Below, piece after piece: positions 57,927 to 64,000 of a DNA stretch of 64,000 bases (positions within the stretch are counted from its first letter, which is position 1; each line of letters begins with the position of its first letter). Source of the DNA: Zygnema cylindricum (lineage: Eukaryota > Streptophyta > Zygnematophyceae > Zygnematales > Zygnemataceae); the NCBI GenBank assembly GCA_037447655.1, contig JBBHKE010003361.1, positions 140,806 through 204,805 on the forward strand, read 5' to 3'. Under the pieces are notes generated by a model. The model had not been told where the DNA came from, ran no database searches, and worked only from the letters and a program-made list of their open reading frames with translations. The position numbers and the translations under genes were made by a program.

Positions 57927-57970
57927 AGATATTTGTAACAAACAACGTTTATTGTTCGTAGTCACAAAAA
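57927..57970. repeat. Satellite fragment between the two retrotransposons
   Basis: 44 bases (TTTGTAACAAACAACGTTT and following) match the A monomer of the array at 62087-64000. The gypsy and copia elements therefore both sit in, or at the edge of, the same satellite array. Confidence 0.93.
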
Positions 57971-58647
57971 TATTGAAAAGTAAGCTTTGGTTAGTCTTAG
58001 AAATTTGAGTCTAAGGCTTATAATATTTTTGGAATACCAACTGTTCAATATTTAGTGTGGAATTTTTGTAGTATCTACACGAATAGTTATCTTTAAGTAA
58101 ATTAGTGTGTAGGGCCGCCAATGAATTTGGACGTGATAAGAATCACCCGGATTTTTAGGGTATAGATATTGTTAATGGACAATTTTGGTCCAAACACTTA
58201 GATTTTTGTTAGTAGGTTGTCAGGTGTACCTTGTAAATACGTTTTAGATATTTTGAGGATCTTTAGAGTATTTAATTCAATTAGGAATGATCAGTTTGAT
58301 ACAGAATGTACATTCTACACAGAGTTTAAGGAAATAAGAGCACTAAGTGCAGTTAAAGGTGTTTTGTGCTCTATTGTCTTTGATTTGCTTGTAGTACATA
58401 TTTGTTTCGTTGAAAGACCTCTTTCTTTTGTAGTTATATATCGTACAGTATTGATCTAGTGTGATTGGTGTTCCTCTTTGGGTTTGCTTCCCTAACATAT
58501 CTGATAATGGCTTAGCTCCTGCTGGAAGTGCTCATATTAGCCCTAGTGAACACCTGCTCCTCCAATGACGAATATCCTAGCTGGTGCAAGTGTGACTCCT
58601 AGTGGGAGTGGATCACAGCCGAGTCTAAATGCCCATGACCTACAACA
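57971..58647 (+). repeat. Copia 5' LTR
   Basis: 677 bases, ends TATTGAAAAG and CAACA. The right boundary is fixed by the primer site that follows and by the solo LTR at 50461-51150. Confidence 0.92.
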
Positions 58648-58662
58648 GGTTATGGGCCCACC
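58648..58662 (+). other. Copia primer binding site: initiator-Met tRNA anticodon-arm type
   Basis: GGTTATGGGCCCACC directly after the LTR is complementary to the anticodon arm of initiator methionine tRNA (GGGCCCATAACC). Drosophila copia is primed in this way from a cleaved half tRNA. The first ATG of gag lies within this site. Confidence 0.85.
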
Positions 58663-59345
58663 GCCCAAATTGCCTATCTTTGATGGATCATACTACTTGT
58701 AGTGGGAAGATATGCTGAGCTCCTATTTTGAAGAGAGGGACTTGTCATCCATTGTGGATGGGAATGTTGATGAGACTGCACCGCATTGGAGAAAGAAGAA
58801 TCTCCATTGCCTGAATGAATTGAAGCAGTCTATGACAAATGAGTTGGTAATGTCTTACCTTGATATGAAAAAGGCTTCTCAAATCTTGTTTAGTGTACAT
58901 GCTATGTATGTTCAGCTTGATGTCACTGTTCATACTAATTTAGCAATAGAAATCTTTGAATTTAGATATTCTGGAGGTAGTATGTCAGATCATTGCTATG
59001 CTATGAAAAGGTTGTTTGTTCAGAGTACAAGTGCTGGTGGGGACTTTTCACCACCACAGCAGGCTATGTTATTGATGAGAACTTTACCCAATGTGTATAA
59101 TGGAGCCATGGATAGGCTTAGGGCTCTTCCACAGCGTCAATGGAACATAACATTAGCAATTAAACTTATTTTCAGTTAAGAAGCTAACTAGATTTCACAA
59201 AAAGGTAGTAGTAAGTCTATTCAGGCATTAGCTTTTCAGATTCTAAGATTGGTAGTGGTAGTGGTAGAGGTAGTGGTCTTAGAAGGTCACTTTTAACTTA
59301 CTTTTTCTGTGATGAAAAAGGGCATGTGTTCAAAATATGTAGTGC
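58652..59345 (+). pseudogene. Copia gag
   Basis: The frame starts MGPPPKLPIFDG at the primer site, with a TAG after SYYL, then WEDMLSSYFEERDLSS onward (open 58712-59179). The helical gag core has LNELKQSMTNELVMSYL and FSPPQQAMLLMRTLPN. A frameshifted Ser/Gly-rich linker and a knuckle (YFFCDEKGHVFKIC, about 59300-59342) with its first Cys missing follow. Gag would form the particle shell. Confidence 0.85.
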
Positions 59346-62086
59346 ATATAAGAGAGCGAAAGCCACAGGAAATTTTCACTTTGGATGGGACGAAAGTCGT
59401 GTTCCTTCTCAATTAGGTGGTCAACCTACTACTCTCTTCAACGAACTTAAAGAGGAGGACGTAAGCAGCTTTCCCACCAACAGCGAAAAGAAATACTTTG
59501 CGATGGCACAAGCAACGGAAGGCGTGGAGGAAAACGAATGGATAATGGACTCCAATGCATCTGCACATGTGCCACAATCGCCATCTGTTAAAGAGTATTC
59601 AATCTATTTCACCCATCAAAATTTATTTTAGTGATGATACCTTTGTTGAGTCAAAAGGAAAAGGGAGGGTATCACTTATGTTGAACATAGACTTCGCTTT
59701 TAAAAGAAACCTTTTCTCTACGTTAGTAGTAGAAAAGAAAGGTTTTAAAACTATTTCTGAGAATGGAAAGAAAACGGTGAGTAAGAATGGGAAAATAGTT
59801 ACAGAGGGGTTTGCTGGAGGAAACAATTTGTATCAGTTGAGTTTTGCAAATGATAATGACAATGATGTTATGTACTCAAGTGTTATCAGTGATTGTGATT
59901 TAAGGCATAAAAGTTTAGGACATGTGAATTATGATAGATTAGAAAAGATGGTAAATCAAAAAATGGTGGAAGGTGTAAAAATTAGTCAAAAACCAGCATC
60001 AAATGTATGTGATGGTTGTGCAATGGGAAAAATTCATAAGTTGCCTTTCCCTTCGCAAACTGATCATAGATGTAGTAGGGTGCTAGAACTAATTTATTCA
60101 GAGGTATAGGGGCCATCTAGGTATCCATTTGTGGGAGGTGCTAAGTTTATGTTTACCTTTACTGATGACTATAGTAGATTTACTACAGTTTATTTTTTGA
60201 AAAGTAAGGATGAAGTCTTTTCAAAATTTAAGGAGTATAAGGCTTGCGTTGAGAATCTACATGAGAGAAAGATAACATGATTCAGATCTGATAATGGAGG
60301 GGAGTACATTTCTAATGAGTTTGTAGAATTCCTAAAATTGCATGGAATCTCACGTGAACTAACGGTTCGTTATTTTCCGAAACAAAACGGTGTTTCAGAA
60401 AGGATGAATAGGACCCTATCAGAGTGTTATAGGAGAATGATGGCTGATACAGACATAGATTTCAAATTTTGGGCGGAGGCTATGCATTGTGCAGCTTATG
60501 TAAGAAACAGGCTAGAAACAAGGGTAGTTAAACATAAAAATCCCTACGAAATGTCGACAGTACACAAACCAGATGTAAGTCACTTCAACGTTTTTGGAAG
60601 TAAGGTATTCTTGCTAGATAATGATCCACAAAAATGGAAATTAGAGCAAAAAGGCATACCAGGGATATTTTTAGGGTATGATGATCATGCCAAGGGTTAT
60701 AAAGTATATAACATTAAAAGAAATAGAGTTGTGGTAGCCAAAAACATCATAGTGAAGGATGAGGGAAAAATAATAGATGTATTTAGTCAGCGTAGCGATA
60801 AAAAGAAAATTCGAAGTGTTGATTATATCTTTTTAGAGGAAAATCCCATGTTTTTCAAGAAAAATATAGAAAATGCATCTACATTAGCTCAAAGTGACTT
60901 GCAATCATCTTATCCACCAGAAACAGGAACTGTTGTGCCCCAAAGAGTTGCAGACTCTCCTCTACCATAAGCCGAAACTGAATCACAAGAAGAATCACAT
61001 GTATCAAGGAGGAGGACCCAACCATCTATATCAGCGACAAAATTTCCAGGTTGAGTTAGGCGAAGTGTACGTCTCAGGGGAGAAAGTGCAGCCTTTGCTC
61101 ACTCAGCACACACAGAAGAGCCTCTAACATTGACAGAAGCTTTTTGGAGTAATGAAAGGGAACACTAGGTCGAAGCGGTTAATGAAGAAATGAAGTCCGT
61201 CATGGAGGCCCAAACATGGGATCTGGTGGAACTTTTCCGAAAGAAAAGTTATTGGAAGCAAATGGGTGTTTAAATTAAAATTGAACTCAGATAATACCAT
61301 AGATAGATATAAGTCTTGCTTAGTTGCTAGGGGATATAATCAAAAGGAGGGGATAGATTATGAAGAAACTTTTTCACCGGTTGTAAGTTATCCATCTGTC
61401 CGCATCTTACTTACATTAGCTGCCATAAAGGATTTTGATATCCACCAAATGGATGTCAAAACTGCATTTTTGCATGGTGATTTAGATGAGGTCATTTGTA
61501 TGAAGCAGCCAAAGGGTTATGAGGAAGCAGGAAAAGAAAATCTTGTGTGCAGACTTTTCAAATCTTTGTATGGCCTAAAACAGGCCCGTAGGCAATGGAA
61601 CCGAAAGTTAGATGAGTTTTTGACTGGATTAGGATTTACTAAATCTAGCTCAGATCATTCAATATATGTGATGTGTGGTGATAATCTTGATGAGGTGATA
61701 TTCATTGCTATGTATGTTGATGATTTGCAGCTAATTAGTAGGAACAAAAAAAAAATTGCTAGACTAAAACACGCTTTTAATTCAAAATTTGAAATGAAGG
61801 ATTTGGGTGAGGCTAAATACATTCTTGGAATACAAGTTGAAAGAGATTGAGAAAAGAAAATCATTAGGCTAACTCAAAATGAAGCGATAGGAAACATGTT
61901 GGAAAAATTTGGCTTGGCTGATGCCAAAGGTTGTGCAAGTCCTATGGAGTATAAGCAAAAACTTGAAGGAATGGAGCATGAGTTTGGAGTCATAATAGAT
62001 GAGGAACTCTGTGCAGAAGAGCAAAAATTTATGTCCCAAGTACCCTACAGACAAATAGTAGGAAGTCTGATTTACTTCATGAATAG
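59346..62086 (+). pseudogene. Copia pol: protease, integrase, reverse transcriptase, partial RNase H
   Basis: Protease near 59540: EWIMDSNASAHV, with Asn where the DSG glycine belongs. Integrase: HKSLGHVNYDRLEKM with CDGCAMGKIHKLPF (zinc domain), a TAG after YSEV and a TGA after ERKIT, then FRSDNGGEYI and the KQNGVSERMNRTL core (60338-60970). RT (61266-61850): QMDVKTAFLHGDL, SLYGLKQARRQW and FIAMYVDDLQLI with the YVDD metal site intact. RNase H starts with PYRQIVGSLIYFMNS and is cut off. Integrase before RT is diagnostic of Ty1/copia. Confidence 0.92.
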
Positions 62087-64000
62087 TTAAAAAAAACATA
62101 TTTGAGTTTGCGCAAACAAAGACATTTGTTACAAACAACGTTTATTGTCCGCGGTCACAAAAAGAGGTAAAATAAACTTCGAATCATGTTTATAACACAA
62201 GTTTGTGTTTGCGCTAACAACAATAGTGGTAACAAACACTTTATATTGTTAACGCTTCCAAAAATAGTTAAAAAAAACCCTAAACCATGTTTCTAACACA
62301 TATTTGAGTTTGCCCTAACAAAGATATTTGTAACAAACAACGTTTATTATTTGCGGTCACAAAAAGAGGTAAAATAAACTCCGAACCATGTTTATAAAAC
62401 AAGTTTGTGTTTGTGCAAACAACAATCGTGGTAAAAATCTATTTATATTGTTCACGCTCAACAAATAGTTAAAAAACACCCTAAACCATGTTTCTAACAC
62501 AAATTTGAGTTTGCCCTAACAAAGATATTTGTAACAAACAACGTTTATTGTTCGCGGTCACAAAAACAAGTAAAATAAACTCTGAACCATGTTTATAACA
62601 CAAGTTTGTGTTTGCGCTAAGAACAATAATGGTAACAAACACTTTATATTGTTAAAGCTCACAGAAATATTTAAAAAAAACCCTAAACCATGTTTCTAAC
62701 ACAGATTAGAGTTTGCACTAACAAAGGAATTTGTAACAAACAACGTTTATTGTTCGAGGTCACAAAAAGAGGTAAAATAAACTCCGAACCATGTTTATAA
62801 CACAAGTAGTGTTTGAGCTAAGAACAATAATGGTAACAAACACTTTATATTGTTAAAGCTCACAAAAACAGTTAAAAAAAATCCAAAAAGATGTTCCTAA
62901 CACAAAATTGAGTTTGCACTTAGAAAGATATTTGTAACAAACAATGTTTATTTTCACGGTCACAAAAAGAGGTAAAATAAACTCCGAACCATGTTTATAA
63001 CACAAGTTTGTGTTTGCACTAACAACAATAGTTGTAACAAACTTTTTATATTACTAACGCTCACAAAAATTGTTTAAAATAACCTAAACCATGTTTCTAA
63101 CACAAATTTGAATTTGCCCTAAAAAAGATATTTGTAACAAACAACGTTTATTGTTTAGAGTCACAAAAAGAGGTAAAATAAACTTTGAATCATGTTTATA
63201 ACACAAGTTTGTGTTTGCGCTAACAACAACAGTAGTAATAAACACTTTATATTGTTGACGCTCACAAAAATAGTTAAAAAAAATCCTTAACCATGTTTTT
63301 TACACAAATTTGAGTTTGCGATAACAAAGATATTTGTAACAAAAAAGGTTTATTGTTCGCAGTCACAAATAGAGGTAAAATATTCCTCGAACCATGTTTA
63401 TAACACAAGTTTGTTTTTGCGCTAACAACAACAGTAGTAATAAACACTTTATATTGTTAACGCTCACAAAAATAGTTAAAAAAAATCCTTAACCATGTTT
63501 TTTACACAAATTTGAGTTTGCGCTAACAAAGATATTTGTAACAAACAACGTTTATTGTTCGCAGTCACAAAAAGAGGTAAAATAAACTCCGAACGATGTT
63601 TATAAAACAAGTTTGTGTTTGCGCTAACAACATTAGTGCTATCAAACACTTTATATTGTTAGCGCTCACAAAAATAAAAAACACTAAACCATGTTTCTAA
63701 CACAAATTTGAGTTTGTGCTAACAAAGATATTTGTACAAACAACGTTTATTGTTCGCGGTCACAAAAAGAGGTAAAATACTCTCCGACCATGTTTATAAC
63801 ACAAGTAATTGTTTGGGCTAAAAACAACAATGATAACAAACACTTTAAATTATTAACGCTAACAAAAATAATTACAAAAAAAAAACCAAAAATCATGTTT
63901 CTAACACAAATTTGAGTTTGTGCTAACAAATATATGTGTAACAAACAATGTTTATTGTTCGGGGTCACATAAAGAAGTAAAATAAATTATGAACCATGTT
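62087..64000. repeat. Satellite array of 200-bp dimers (two 100-bp monomer types)
   Basis: About nine and a half dimers run to the window edge. Monomer A contains TAACAAACAACGTTTATTG and AGAGGTAAAATAAACTCCG. Monomer B contains GGTAACAAACACTTTATAT and TAGTTAAAAAAAACCCTAAA. They share the blocks CCATGTTT-TAACACAA and GTTTGCGCTAACAA. A motifs recur near 62126, 62330, 62524, 62727, 62928, 63127, 63330, 63528, 63726 and 63928, a mean spacing of 200. Copies differ by scattered substitutions. No coding capacity. This is an alternating two-monomer order typical of tandem satellite DNA. Confidence 0.95.

Larger units (their letters stand above)
57971..62086 (+). mobile_element. Ty1/copia retrotransposon, 3' truncated
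   Basis: A 5' LTR (57971-58647), primer site, gag and pol in copia order (protease, integrase, RT, start of RNase H). The element stops abruptly within RNase H (SLIYFMNS) and satellite DNA resumes, so the 3' end and 3' LTR are missing. The junction shares AATAG with the satellite. Several stops replace expected Trp codons and there are at least three frameshifts. Confidence 0.92.

Noticed and set aside
62087-64000. Regular repeats that could suggest a CRISPR array
   Set aside because: The units are contiguous 100/200-bp satellite monomers with no unique spacers, in a eukaryotic context.

Overview
The window is nuclear DNA from a eukaryote with spliceosomal introns, probably a plastid-bearing green-lineage organism (a green or streptophyte alga is my best guess, not proven). 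The evidence is one HAD-hydrolase gene with a transit-peptide-like leader, a Raf-like kinase, a retrotransposon primer site of the plant initiator-Met type, and long introns made of simple repeats. Two 10-base N runs mark it as a scaffolded draft. Only three host genes are supported; everything else is mobile, repeated or unrecognised DNA.

Layout. 1-644: 5' part of a TKL/Raf-like protein kinase gene (minus). 645-9698: gene-free DNA with small inverted-repeat elements (four families, called here MITE-1 to MITE-4) and a 37-bp inverted repeat spanning 2.2 kb. 9699-17558: a complete seven-exon HAD (Cof-type) hydrolase gene (minus) whose introns are full of minisatellites and carry reiterated copies of their own exon edges. 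18336-26670: a MITE-1 copy split by a full-length but dead Ty3/gypsy chromovirus, which is itself interrupted by a tRNA-like insertion. 26700-33592: more MITEs and a decayed non-LTR retrotransposon. 33720-39693: a GT92-type glycosyltransferase gene (plus), at least eight exons, with an assembly gap where catalytic exons are expected. 43020-43802: MITE-4. 44669-57926: a second Ty3/gypsy-like element. 57971-62086: a Ty1/copia element truncated at its 3' end, sitting in a satellite array of 200-bp dimers that runs to the end of the window.

The most interesting object is the 44.7-57.9 kb element. Between its protease and reverse transcriptase it carries a cytosine-5 DNA methyltransferase domain (motifs I, IV, VI, VIII and IX/X recognisable), and its integrase ends in a PHD-type zinc finger. 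Its LTR pieces are arranged as expected for a circularly permuted two-LTR form. A copia solo LTR with a perfect 5-bp target duplication has landed between the Cys and Gln codons of the methyltransferase catalytic motif. Many active-site changes in the element look like C-to-T or G-to-A transitions, as expected of methylated DNA.
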